The translations under genes and the position numbers were made by a program. Positions 23,025 through 31,557 of a stretch of 37,461 nucleotides of DNA are shown here, one piece after another; position 1 is the stretch's first letter; every line of letters begins with the position of its first letter. The notes beneath the pieces were generated by a model. The model was not told the origin of the DNA. It searched no databases and was given only the letters and a program-made list of their open reading frames with translations. The stretch comes from Acidilobaceae archaeon. GTDB taxonomy: Archaea > Thermoproteota > Thermoprotei_A > Sulfolobales > Acidilobaceae. The DNA lies in the NCBI GenBank assembly GCA_026995555.1, contig JALWOJ010000139.1, positions 18,098 to 55,558 of the forward strand, given 5' to 3'.

Positions 23025-24047
23025 GTGGGAGTCAGCAGGGAGTACTTGATTCAGAGAACTCTGCTACTCTTCGCCGTTGTCCTTGGAGTTGTCATAATTG
23101 TTTTTATAATAACTAGAATAATACCAGCTCATCCCGAGCTTCTTTGGGCAGGCCCTCATGCTACATTAAAACAGATCGAGGAAGCTAGGAAGGAGTTGAT
23201 GTTAGATAAGCCCATATATGTGCAGCTATACTATTATCTAATAAACTTCTTCAAAGGAAACTGGGGAGTTTCTTGGAGAACTCATAGACCTGTCTTTGAT
23301 GATATAATAAATTATCTTCCAGCTACTTTAGAGCTAGTAACAGTAGCCTTTATCATAGCTATAGTTGTAGGAATCCCATTAGGTGTTTTGGCTGCTATAA
23401 AAAGAGGAAGTTGGATAGATGCCGTTATAAGGGTTTTATCCGTAACTGGTGCTTCAGTTCCAGTATTTTGGCTTGCTATGATCGCTCAACTGATATTTAG
23501 TTCTAAACTTGGTTGGCTTCCTGGATTTAAGAGAGTCGATGAAATTGTTGTCCTGGAAACGGGCTTTAGAAAGATAACCGGCTTTATATTGTTAGACAGT
23601 CTTATTGAGAGAAACTGGGCCGTGTTCATTGATGCGCTTAAACATATAATTCTACCCTCATTAGTATTATCAGTATATCCTATGGGCCTTAGTGCCAGAA
23701 TGACGAGGGCTTTAATGATAGAGGTACTTAATGAGCAACACTTTAGAGCCTCTATAGCATGGGGCATTCCTAAAAGAACGGCCTTATTCAAATATGCGTT
23801 GAAAAACGTCATTGCACCAGTCATAGCTTCACTGGGTCTATCATTTGGATACACCTTAGTGGGCGCCTATCTTGTTGAGCTCATATTCAATTGGCCAGGT
23901 TTAGGGTATTATACAGCGATGGCGCTGCTTAGCTACGATTATCCCGCAATCATCGGAAGCATCACATTTGTTGCAATATTCTATACCGTCATAAACATGA
24001 TTGTAGATATAATTCATGCTGCAATTGATCCCAGGGTGAAGTTATGA
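23025..24047 (+). CDS. ABC transporter permease, OppB/DppB type
   Basis: 340 residues, polytopic with about six transmembrane helices. The first helix follows YLIQRTLLLFAVVLGVVIIVFIITR. The BPD_transp_1 coupling loop is ARMTRALMIEVLNEQHFRASIAWGIPK, and the C-terminal ELIFNWPGLGYYTAMALL is typical of OppB. GTG start with GGAGGT upstream. Its stop overlaps the start of the next permease gene by four bases (ATGA), a mark of one translationally coupled operon. Confidence 0.92.
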   Translation: MGVSREYLIQRTLLLFAVVLGVVIIVFIITRIIPAHPELLWAGPHATLKQIEEARKELMLDKPIYVQLYYYLINFFKGNWGVSWRTHRPVFDDIINYLPATLELVTVAFIIAIVVGIPLGVLAAIKRGSWIDAVIRVLSVTGASVPVFWLAMIAQLIFSSKLGWLPGFKRVDEIVVLETGFRKITGFILLDSLIERNWAVFIDALKHIILPSLVLSVYPMGLSARMTRALMIEVLNEQHFRASIAWGIPKRTALFKYALKNVIAPVIASLGLSFGYTLVGAYLVELIFNWPGLGYYTAMALLSYDYPAIIGSITFVAIFYTVINMIVDIIHAAIDPRVKL

Positions 24048-24931
24048 TGGTAAGTAGTGAAGTTAAGCTCATGATGAAGCTTCTAATTAAAAATAAAGTT
24101 TCCTTTGCAGGATTTATTATAGTCTTAACCTTTATATTTGTCGGAATCCTGGCACCCTTCATAACACCTTATCCTGCGGATGCTAGAGGCTGGGTCTTTC
24201 ATATGAACCAGAGGCTTTTGCCACCATCCTGGAAACATCCTTTTGGGACGGATGAGTTTGGAAGGGATATGCTAAGTAGGGTAATTCTTGGAAGTAGGTA
24301 TTCTTTAATAATATCAGTAAGTGTTATTGGTCTTGCACTTTTGATAGGTGTGCCTATCGGCCTAGTGGCCGGATATCTTGGCGGTAAGGTCGGTTCTGCA
24401 CTAATGAGGATTGCTGATATGTTTCTAGCTTTTCCACCTCTTCTTCTAGCAGTAGCTATGGCAGCAACCTTAGGAAGGGGCTTGCGCAATGTCATAATAT
24501 CTCTAGCAATAAGCTGGTGGCCCTGGTACACGAGATTAATGTATGTACAGACGAATTCTATAAAGACCATGCCTTATATTGATGCAGCGAAGGTTTTAGG
24601 GTTAAGAACTCCAACTATACTTTTCAAGCATATACTTCCTAACGCCATAACTCCTGTTATGGTTCAAGCAGCCCTTGATATGGGATCTGCAATATTAGAA
24701 GCCGCAGGGCTTAGCTTCCTCGGAGTAGGAGTTAAGCCCCCCACACCTGAATGGGGCTTACTAGTAACTGAAGGGTGGGCTTCAATAAACAGAGCTTGGT
24801 GGATAAGCCTCTTCCCCGGTCTTGCAATTTTGATAACTGTTCTAGGGTTTAACTTGATGGCCGATGGTCTCAGAGAAATAACTGATCCTAGATTAAGAAG
24901 ACTGTTAATTTCAAGAGGTGGTAGGATATGA
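24044..24931 (+). CDS. ABC transporter permease, OppC/DppC type
   Basis: 295 residues. OppC_N-like first helix (FAGFIIVLTFIFVGILAPFITPYPAD) is followed by HPFGTDEFGRDMLSRVILGSRYSL, which is diagnostic of OppC. The EAA-type loop TNSIKTMPYIDAAKVLGLRT contacts the ATPase, and AGLSFLGVGVKPPTPEWG is near the end. Overlaps both neighbours by four bases (ATGA), so translation of the permease and ATPase genes is coupled. It forms the membrane channel with the preceding OppB-type protein. Confidence 0.93.
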   Translation: MMVSSEVKLMMKLLIKNKVSFAGFIIVLTFIFVGILAPFITPYPADARGWVFHMNQRLLPPSWKHPFGTDEFGRDMLSRVILGSRYSLIISVSVIGLALLIGVPIGLVAGYLGGKVGSALMRIADMFLAFPPLLLAVAMAATLGRGLRNVIISLAISWWPWYTRLMYVQTNSIKTMPYIDAAKVLGLRTPTILFKHILPNAITPVMVQAALDMGSAILEAAGLSFLGVGVKPPTPEWGLLVTEGWASINRAWWISLFPGLAILITVLGFNLMADGLREITDPRLRRLLISRGGRI

Positions 24932-25911
24932 AGCATAAAGTACTGGAAGTCAACGATCTTACAATCATATACAGGACCCTAGAGGGAAACGTGCATGCCG
25001 TCGATGACGTCAGTTTTTCTATCGAAAAGGGAGAATCTTTATGTCTTGTTGGCGAGTCTGGTAGTGGAAAGTCCACTATAGCCTTAGCTATAATGAGGGC
25101 ATTACCTCCTAATGCAAAAATACTAAGAGGCGAGATAATTCTTAATGGAAAAGATTTACTTAGAATGGATGAAAAGGAGTTCTCAAAAATAAGAGGTAAG
25201 GAACTTTCAATAATATTTCAGGATCCTGCTGCCTCCTTTAATCCGCTGTTTACAGTAGGTGAGACTATAAGCGATGTTCTAAAATATAAGCTAGGAATTA
25301 ATGATAAAAAGAAAATAAAAGAAATAGCGCTAAGGGCCTTAAAGGAGGCTGGCCTTCCCGATGTGGAGAGAGTATACAATTCCTATCCGCATGAGCTCTC
25401 AGGCGGAATGCTCCAGAGAGCATCTATAGCTATAGCCATTTCAGTAAATCCAAGCCTTCTTATAGCTGATGAGCCTACAACTATGCTTGATGTAACCTTG
25501 CAAGCCCAAATATTAGAAACTCTTAAGGATCTTAAGGATAGGCTAGGCCTCTCAATACTTTTCGTAACTCATAATTTGGGCGTTGCAGCTTTTATATGTG
25601 ACAAAACGTTAATAGTCTATGCAGGTAGGGCTTTAGAATACGGTTCTACAGAGGAGATTCTAAAAAGACCTCTTCATCCATATACAAGAAAATTGTTAAA
25701 AAGTGTTCCCAGAATTGGCGCGAAAAGAGAGAAGTTACCTTTCATACCGGGCTCTTTACCAGATCTCAGAAATCCACCGAGAGGATGTATATTTGCTCCA
25801 AGATGTGAAGAAGCTAGAGAGATATGTTTCAAAGTAAGGCCCAAGATGCTAGAATATCACCCAGGTCATTATGTGGCTTGTCATAAGTATAGTGAAGGGA
25901 ATTGGGGATGA
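24928..25911 (+). CDS. ABC transporter ATPase, OppD/DppD type
   Basis: 327 residues. Walker A GESGSGKSTIAL, Q-loop IFQDPAASFNPLF, signature ELSGGMLQRASIAIA, Walker B LLIADEPTTMLD and the switch VTHNLG are all present, so the protein should hydrolyse ATP. The oligopeptide C-terminal domain carries the cysteine set GCIFAPRCEEAREIC and VACHK, which in some family members binds an iron-sulfur cluster. Pairs with the OppF-type protein to energise the permeases. Four-base overlap with its neighbours on both sides. Confidence 0.93.
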   Translation: MKHKVLEVNDLTIIYRTLEGNVHAVDDVSFSIEKGESLCLVGESGSGKSTIALAIMRALPPNAKILRGEIILNGKDLLRMDEKEFSKIRGKELSIIFQDPAASFNPLFTVGETISDVLKYKLGINDKKKIKEIALRALKEAGLPDVERVYNSYPHELSGGMLQRASIAIAISVNPSLLIADEPTTMLDVTLQAQILETLKDLKDRLGLSILFVTHNLGVAAFICDKTLIVYAGRALEYGSTEEILKRPLHPYTRKLLKSVPRIGAKREKLPFIPGSLPDLRNPPRGCIFAPRCEEAREICFKVRPKMLEYHPGHYVACHKYSEGNWG

Positions 25912-26897
25912 TGATCATGCCTTTACTTGAAGTTAAGAACTTGGTCAAATATTTTCCTATTAGAAAGGGACTTACAGGTAAGGTGATAGGATATATAAAA
26001 GCTGTGGATGGAGTTTCGTTTAAGATAAATGAAAATGAGGTTCTGGGCCTAGTTGGAGAATCAGGTAGTGGGAAAACCACAATTGCTAGATGCATACTCT
26101 TACTTTACAGACCTACAAAGGGTGATATAATCTTTGAAGGTAGGAGTGTGCTGACGTTAAGGGGTAACCTTTTAAGGTGGTATAGAACAAGAGTTCAGGC
26201 TGTTTTCCAAAATCCATTCTTATCACTAAATCCAATGATGAAGGTTAAGGACATAATAGCTGAGCCTCTGAAGACCCACAGAAAGGATCTCAATAAAGAG
26301 GAAATATATAGGATGGTTTATGATATAATGGAAAAAGTCACCTTACCTAAGGACCTAGCTGATAGGTATCCTTATGATCTAAGTGGAGGTCAGGCACAAA
26401 GGGTTGCAATAGCAAGGGCCTTGATACTCAAACCTAGGCTATTGATACTAGATGAGCCGACAAGCGCGTTAGACGTCTCAGTACAGGCTCAAATTCTTAA
26501 CTTGCTTGATGATCTTAAAAAAGAATTTAGGCTATCCTACTTAATAATTTCTCATGACCTATCAGTAGTCAGATATATAAGTGATAAGATAGCAGTTATG
26601 TATTTGGGAAAAATCGTTGAGATGGCTGATTCTGAGGAACTTTTTGAAAAGCCGCTACATCCATATACCCAGGCACTAATCTCAGCTGTTCCTGAACCAG
26701 ACCCAGATTTCTTCAAGTCTAGAAAGAGAATTAAACTTCCAGGCGAAATACCAAGCGCTTTAAATCCACCTCCAGGCTGTAGGTTACATCCTAGATGCCC
26801 GCTAAAGGTTGATGAAAGGTGTAAAGTTCAAGAACCTCCTCTTATTGAGGTTGAGAAGGGTCATTACGTCGCTTGCTGGAAGTACTATAGAAGGTAG
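25908..26897 (+). CDS. ABC transporter ATPase, OppF/DppF type
   Basis: 329 residues from the ATG at 25908, which overlaps the OppD stop by four bases; the track's TTG at 25902 is unlikely, and an ATG at 25917 is also possible. Walker A GESGSGKTTIARC, signature DLSGGQAQRVAIARAL, Walker B LLILDEPTSALDVS and switch ISHDLSVV are intact. The C-terminal domain has the cysteine set GCRLHPRCPLKVDERC and VACWK. Last gene of the transporter operon. Confidence 0.93.
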   Translation: MMIMPLLEVKNLVKYFPIRKGLTGKVIGYIKAVDGVSFKINENEVLGLVGESGSGKTTIARCILLLYRPTKGDIIFEGRSVLTLRGNLLRWYRTRVQAVFQNPFLSLNPMMKVKDIIAEPLKTHRKDLNKEEIYRMVYDIMEKVTLPKDLADRYPYDLSGGQAQRVAIARALILKPRLLILDEPTSALDVSVQAQILNLLDDLKKEFRLSYLIISHDLSVVRYISDKIAVMYLGKIVEMADSEELFEKPLHPYTQALISAVPEPDPDFFKSRKRIKLPGEIPSALNPPPGCRLHPRCPLKVDERCKVQEPPLIEVEKGHYVACWKYYRR

Positions 26898-26910
26898 CGA
26901 GAATTAATAG

Positions 26911-26921
26911 TTTTTTATCTT
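26911..26921 (+). terminator. Possible T-rich terminator after the transporter operon
   Basis: ttttttatctt lies 14 bases after the OppF-type stop, before a TATA-like gttttataattc (26934-26945) that would serve the next gene. Inferred from composition. Confidence 0.35.
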
Positions 26922-26980
26922 CAAAATCAGTCCAGTTTTATAATTCTATCTTTAACTCTAGATTGAAGAAGGTGATCACC

Positions 26981-27742
26981 TTGAAACCCAGAACAGCTGT
27001 AGTGCTCGCAGCGGGCATGGGAAGAAGACTAGGTTTCCTCTATCCTCCCAAGCCTATAGTAATGCTCTCCAAGCCTCTCTTGTACTACTCTTTGAGCTCC
27101 CTCGCATCAATCGGTATAAAGAGAGTCTATGTTGTCACAAATCCGTGGTCTCGAAAGCTTATCGAAGATGTTTTGAAGAAAGTAGATCTGTTTTCATTAA
27201 CCGAGACGGAGGTCCTTTGGAGGTACTGGGAAGAGAACGGTTCTAGCTTGCTAACAGGACTTAAGAGGGCCTTCACCTTAGAAAGTGAAGGCGTTATTCT
27301 TGTCATGAGTGATCACGTCTTTGAGCCTCTCATTCCATTAAAGTCTTTCGAAGAGCTAGAAGAGTGTCCCATAGCTGTAGGAGGAGATAGAAGTCCTAGG
27401 TGGGTAGATGTCAATGAGGCTACGAAGATTAGATCTTTCGGAGACAGCTATGCGAAGATCTTTAGTAAAAAGCTTAGAGAGTTTGACTTCATTGATACGG
27501 GCGTCTTTGCCTTTAGAAGGGATTCCTTAGAAATGATCGAGGAAGCTTATAAAAATGGTGCATTGAGCGTTTCAGAGATAATGAATTACCTTGCTCAGAG
27601 GATAAGGATTTGTATAGCTGATGTCACGGGCTCTAGCTGGATAGATGTAGATACTTTTTCTGAGCTCATGTTTGATGTACCTAAAGTTAATGAGGAATTG
27701 AATAAAAAGCTTTTCATAAAGCTTTTCCAAAGAGTAGCGTGA
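26981..27742 (+). CDS. Nucleotidyltransferase, probable CTP:inositol-1-phosphate cytidylyltransferase (IPCT)
   Basis: 253 residues from the TTG at 26981, which follows GGTGAT by four bases; the track's upstream TTG precedes that site. The nucleotide-binding signature VVLAAGMGRRLGFLYPPKPIV opens the protein, with MSDHVFEP (metal-binding D) and WIDVDTFSEL later. Alone it could be any sugar-phosphate nucleotidyltransferase. The gene directly after it encodes a CDP-alcohol phosphotransferase with the features of di-myo-inositol-phosphate-phosphate synthase, which makes IPCT the best reading. The pair would make DIP, a solute of hyperthermophiles. Confidence 0.75.
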   Translation: MKPRTAVVLAAGMGRRLGFLYPPKPIVMLSKPLLYYSLSSLASIGIKRVYVVTNPWSRKLIEDVLKKVDLFSLTETEVLWRYWEENGSSLLTGLKRAFTLESEGVILVMSDHVFEPLIPLKSFEELEECPIAVGGDRSPRWVDVNEATKIRSFGDSYAKIFSKKLREFDFIDTGVFAFRRDSLEMIEEAYKNGALSVSEIMNYLAQRIRICIADVTGSSWIDVDTFSELMFDVPKVNEELNKKLFIKLFQRVA

Positions 27743-27754
27743 GGAGGCCCAAAA

Positions 27755-28390
27755 GTGACAGGAGGCGTTGCTAGGGGAAAGAGGACCGACGGACCTGTCT
27801 CGAGGTACATTAACAGAAGGATCTCGACCAGAATTACAAATTTCATATTAAGACATGAAATTCCATTAACGCCAAATCAGGTCTCAATAATATCATTTGT
27901 CATAGGAATTCTTGCCGCCCTCCTGTACTCTCAAGAACATCTAATATGGGGGGCAGTGCTGCTTGAGACGAGCTCCATAGTTGATGGTGTCGATGGGGAG
28001 CTTGCCAGGGCCAAGGGCATGAGCTCTCCCAGAGGAGGGTATTTGGATACAATGCTAGATAGGTTTGTGGACATAAGTGTTTACCTGGGGCTTCTCTGGC
28101 CTTTTCTCTGGAGGGAGAAAGGTTCTTTGCCATTAGTTGCCTTTCTGACCTTTCTGGCTGCCACAGGTGATCTCTTAGTTACATACTTCCATGGAATTTC
28201 TGAGCTTAAGTTGGGCAAGCATCCAGCCCTTATAGGCGTGATTCCTCCCCTGGCTTCGAGGGATGTTAGGCTCTTTATCCTGTTTTTGGGCACGTTGTTG
28301 GGTTTCGTGGCTCCAACGTTAGCTATCATAGCCATAGTCTCGTATACATATGTTGTAATAAAGTTTATAGAGATCATGCTTTCTACCTGA
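27755..28390 (+). CDS. CDP-alcohol phosphotransferase, probable DIPP synthase
   Basis: 211 residues with several transmembrane helices. The family motif DG-x2-DG-x-AR-...-G-x3-D-x3-D is seen in SIVDGVDGELARAKGM and GGYLDTMLDRFVD. The N-terminal RTDGPVSRYINRRISTRI and TPNQVSIISF recall the bifunctional IPCT-DIPPS proteins of Archaeoglobus. It would join CDP-inositol to inositol-1-phosphate in the membrane. GTG start with GAGGAGG six bases upstream, 12 bases after the nucleotidyltransferase stop. The dephosphorylating and inositol-phosphate-synthase steps are not in this window. A phospholipid synthase is the alternative. Confidence 0.78.
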   Translation: MTGGVARGKRTDGPVSRYINRRISTRITNFILRHEIPLTPNQVSIISFVIGILAALLYSQEHLIWGAVLLETSSIVDGVDGELARAKGMSSPRGGYLDTMLDRFVDISVYLGLLWPFLWREKGSLPLVAFLTFLAATGDLLVTYFHGISELKLGKHPALIGVIPPLASRDVRLFILFLGTLLGFVAPTLAIIAIVSYTYVVIKFIEIMLST

Positions 28391-28583
28391 CATTTTTAGC
28401 TATTTCTGCACCTGAGGTTAAGGCAGCAAAGCCAGCTGCCAAGGCAACGAGGCTGGCCGCCAAAAGATTTCTTACAGCCAGGTACACGCTAGTTCCAAAA
28501 AGGGCTATTCCAGCTGAAATGAGAACTATTGCGACAAGACCAGGAAGTCTAGAGCCCTTTCTCTCCCCGTCTTCTCTGCTCAA
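28383..28583 (-). CDS. Small two-helix membrane protein, 66 aa
   Basis: 66 residues with a basic, charged start (SREDGERKGSR) and two transmembrane helices (about 14-36 and 40-58, LVAIVLISAGIALFGTSVYL and LLAASLVALAAGFAAL). TTG start with GGAGAT upstream. It follows the antiporter gene by 41 bases on the same strand and overlaps the converging DIPP synthase gene by eight bases. No family recognised; it might be an accessory subunit of the antiporter. Confidence 0.5.
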   Translation of the reverse strand: MSREDGERKGSRLPGLVAIVLISAGIALFGTSVYLAVRNLLAASLVALAAGFAALTSGAEIAKNVR

Positions 28584-28624
28584 ATCCCATATCTCCTGTA
28601 CAAATATATCCTTGAGGGAATAAT

Positions 28625-29848
28625 TTAAAGTTCCTCTTCAGCAAGAACGTTCTTACCAACTGTCAGCCCAGATATAAGTGTAGCGATGATTGCTGAGAGC
28701 ATGATGCCTCCAGACACGCTGGGAGAAAGGAGGCCACTTGTAAGTCCAGCATACGCTATTATTGTTGACATTGTCAGCCTAGCGGCGAAGACGTTTGACA
28801 GCTTGAAAAGCCCCCTGCTTATACCCTTACAGAATGTTCTCAAACCTAGATAGCTTGCCAAAATCTTGGCTGGGTAGCTTATTCCCAAGAGGATAAGTGT
28901 TATATAGATATATGAAATGGGACTTCCACTGGCTATCTCTATGCCTGCTGAGGTGAAGAACATAGGGGCTAGAAAGCCAAAAACTATTCCTTCAAGCTTT
29001 CTTAGGGCCTCTTTCCTTAAGGATCCCATGCCTGAAAAGGCTAAGCCCAGCATGAAGGAGTATAGAACTGCATGTATTCCTACGACCTCTGAGAAGAGTA
29101 TTATGGACAGGAGTATAGTAATGATCAGCTTAACTTCGGCCTCATGAGCGAGTTCCGGCATCCTCTTAAATGCTTTACCGAGCAGCGGAGGGACTATTAT
29201 AATTGATAGTATATAAATTATCAACAGATAGCTAACACTCATCATCAAAACACTAAAGGTTACTATGCTCAATATATCTGCAACCATGGTAGCCGCTAAA
29301 AGGGACTGACCAGCCTCACTTCTTAGTATGTTGGTCTTTCTAAATATTGAATAAACTACTGCCACGCTAGTCGTAGAAACCCCGGTAGCTATTATAAGGG
29401 ATATCTTCGGCGTGTAGCCTATTAGAAGCAGGAGGACAGTTGTTGCCATAAGAGGTACGACAAAGCTTAAGGTTCCCATAGCCAGGCTTCTTTTAAATGT
29501 CTTCGACAAACTTTCTAGATCTATCTCTAGCCCAGCAAAAAACATGAGAGAAGCGCTCCCCATGAGTCCCAATATCTCTAATGCCTCTGAACCCTTAACT
29601 CCAGTCAGGCCTATGATGAAGCCCAGAAGTACCTCAAATACAGCAGGAGCTACACCAAAGGCTTCTGCCAAGAGGACGCTGGAAAAAATGGCGCCTGAGG
29701 CAACAGCTACTGGATACATTTTCGAATGGTCCGTTAGAAAACCTTTGGGAAGAATAAGGTTAATGACTATTAGGATTAGGGCTAGGAGAAGGCCTGTACC
29801 ACCTATTAACCTTTTTATCTTCCTCTCATCAGAATCAGAATTTATCAA
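28625..29848 (-). CDS. Cation:proton antiporter, CPA2 (KefB/NapA-like)
   Basis: 407 residues, strongly hydrophobic with about 12 helices. Family marks are ALVMGSASLMFFAGLEIDLESL-like sequence (SASLMFFAGLEIDLESLSKT) and IATGVSTTSVAVVYSIFRK, the unwound-helix region of CPA2 exchangers. It should exchange Na+ or K+ for H+ across the membrane. There is no C-terminal TrkA-N domain. The start is a TTG with GGGAGGT only two bases before it, unusually close; no better start is visible. It lies 45 bases after rtcB on the same strand. Confidence 0.88.
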   Translation of the reverse strand: MINSDSDERKIKRLIGGTGLLLALILIVINLILPKGFLTDHSKMYPVAVASGAIFSSVLLAEAFGVAPAVFEVLLGFIIGLTGVKGSEALEILGLMGSASLMFFAGLEIDLESLSKTFKRSLAMGTLSFVVPLMATTVLLLLIGYTPKISLIIATGVSTTSVAVVYSIFRKTNILRSEAGQSLLAATMVADILSIVTFSVLMMSVSYLLIIYILSIIIVPPLLGKAFKRMPELAHEAEVKLIITILLSIILFSEVVGIHAVLYSFMLGLAFSGMGSLRKEALRKLEGIVFGFLAPMFFTSAGIEIASGSPISYIYITLILLGISYPAKILASYLGLRTFCKGISRGLFKLSNVFAARLTMSTIIAYAGLTSGLLSPSVSGGIMLSAIIATLISGLTVGKNVLAEEEL

Positions 29849-29893
29849 CGACCTCCCTCAAAGTAGTGAGACCTTAAGTACATTAAAGAAGGG

Positions 29894-31345
29894 CTATCCC
29901 TTTGTCACTCCGAGGGGCCTAAGTCTTACAACGAGCCTTCCTATGCCAACAGCGTGTGCCACCTGGGCAACCTTATCCACATCCTTATAAGCCTCTGGCA
30001 TCTCCTCGACAACTGTCGCTCTGTTGCTTGCTCTCAAGTAAATGCCCTTTCTCTCCATCTCCTCGACAACCTCGCTATACCTCTTAGTTCTCTTAGCTTG
30101 GGCTCTGCTCATCCACCTGCCAGCTCCATGAGGTGCAGTAAACCAGCTCTTCGCCCCTTCAGGAGACCCTACAAGGACATAGCTGGCGGTTCCCATGCTT
30201 CCCGGGATCAGGACTGGCTGACCGACGTCTCTATATGCCTTTGGTATATCGGGATGTCCTGGTGGGAAGGCTCTGGTGGCTCCCTTTCTGTGGACAATGA
30301 GCTTCCTCCTCTTTCCATCAACTTCATGCTCCTCAAACTTAGCAATGTTGTGAGCAACGTCATACACTATTCTCATTCCAAGCTGGTCTGGATCTTTATG
30401 GAACACGGCCCTAAAGCTCTCTCTGGTCCAGTGGGTTATCAACTGCCTGTTTGTCCATGCGAAGTTTGCAGCTGACGCCATAGCTTTTATGTAGTTTTGA
30501 GCCTCCTTTGTTGAATACGGAACGCTAGCTAGCTCTCTGTCTGGAGGCCTTATGCCATACTTCCTCATGGCCCTCTCCATCACAATTAGATAGTCGCTTG
30601 CAACTTGATGCCCCAGTCCTCTGCTCCCCGTGTGAACCATGACAACTACCTGTCCCTCCTCTATTCCAAAAGCTTTGGCCACCTTTTCGTCGAAGATCTT
30701 GTCAACTACCTGAACCTCAAGGAAGTGATTTCCACTTCCCAACGTTCCCAGCTGTTCCGATCCTCTCCTCTTCGCAGTTTGACTCACAAATGAAGGATCT
30801 GCTAGACTCCAACTTCCTCTCTCCTCTATGTATTCTGGATCGTCTGCCCATGCATAGCCTTTATTAACTGCCCACATGACTCCCTCGGAAAGAACCTTGT
30901 CAAGCTCTGAGGTCGTTAACTTCAGTTTTCCTCCTCTTCCAAGCCCACTGGGAACGTTTCTGTAAATGGTGTCTATCAGCTCCTTTATCTTAGGTTTTAC
31001 CTCCTCAACCCTCAGGTCAGTTCTTATCAATCTAACTCCACAGTTAATATCGTAGCCAACGCCTCCAGGACTTATCACTCCGTCCTCGTCTATCGCCATA
31101 GCGGCTACTCCTCCTATAGGGAAGCCGTATCCCTGATGCCCATCTGGCATGACTAAGCTATACTTCTGTATTCCCTGAAGGCAGGCGACGTTGGCGGATT
31201 GAACTAGAGTCATGTCACCCTTCATTTTTTCTAAGAGAAAGTCATCGGCATAAATTATGCTCGGAACCCTCATACAACTCTTAGCTCCCTTAGGTATCAT
31301 CCATACGTACTTATCTACTCTTCTAAGTTCTACGTGATGGCTCAT
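29894..31345 (-). CDS. rtcB: RNA-splicing ligase RtcB
   Basis: 483 residues from the ATG at 31345, preceded by GGGGGTG; the track's GTG at 31354 overlaps that site. Signatures are VGYDINCGVRLI with the metal-binding cysteine, LGSGNHFLEVQ, HTGSRGLGHQ, VHRKGATRAFPP and HGAGRWMSRAQAKR, whose His should take the GMP. RtcB seals 2',3'-cyclic phosphate ends with GTP and Mn2+ in tRNA splicing and repair. No intein is present, although archaeal rtcB genes often carry one. The 212-base region upstream contains AT-rich promoter-like sequence, an 8-bp inverted repeat and no supported gene. Confidence 0.96.
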   Translation of the reverse strand: MSHHVELRRVDKYVWMIPKGAKSCMRVPSIIYADDFLLEKMKGDMTLVQSANVACLQGIQKYSLVMPDGHQGYGFPIGGVAAMAIDEDGVISPGGVGYDINCGVRLIRTDLRVEEVKPKIKELIDTIYRNVPSGLGRGGKLKLTTSELDKVLSEGVMWAVNKGYAWADDPEYIEERGSWSLADPSFVSQTAKRRGSEQLGTLGSGNHFLEVQVVDKIFDEKVAKAFGIEEGQVVVMVHTGSRGLGHQVASDYLIVMERAMRKYGIRPPDRELASVPYSTKEAQNYIKAMASAANFAWTNRQLITHWTRESFRAVFHKDPDQLGMRIVYDVAHNIAKFEEHEVDGKRRKLIVHRKGATRAFPPGHPDIPKAYRDVGQPVLIPGSMGTASYVLVGSPEGAKSWFTAPHGAGRWMSRAQAKRTKRYSEVVEEMERKGIYLRASNRATVVEEMPEAYKDVDKVAQVAHAVGIGRLVVRLRPLGVTKG

Positions 31346-31557
31346 GTTCCACACCCCCTCTTAGGGAAAGTGAGGAAGGGGGATAATATTTGAAATTATG
31401 AAACAAGGTGTTCGTTACTTGTTGAAACCGAGTCTTCTTTTCGTCATAGTTTGAATAGTACCTTGTTGAGCAAATGGAAATTTAAATGATGTATAATCAA
31501 GAACTTTAATTTAAAGGAGAGTAGTATAATATAAACATAGTTTAAGTAGGCCGTGAA

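Noticed and set aside
17065-26897. Integrated element bounded by tRNA att repeats
   Set aside because: I found no second copy of the tRNA-Ile 3' end and no integrase in the window. Only the weak 11-bp repeat remains.
31398-31454. 18-codon frame MKQGVRYLLKPSLLFVIV and an 8-bp inverted repeat AACAAGGT/ACCTTGTT (31402-31467)
   Set aside because: The frame is too short and has no ribosome-binding site. The repeat arms are 50 bases apart and not extended, so both may be chance.
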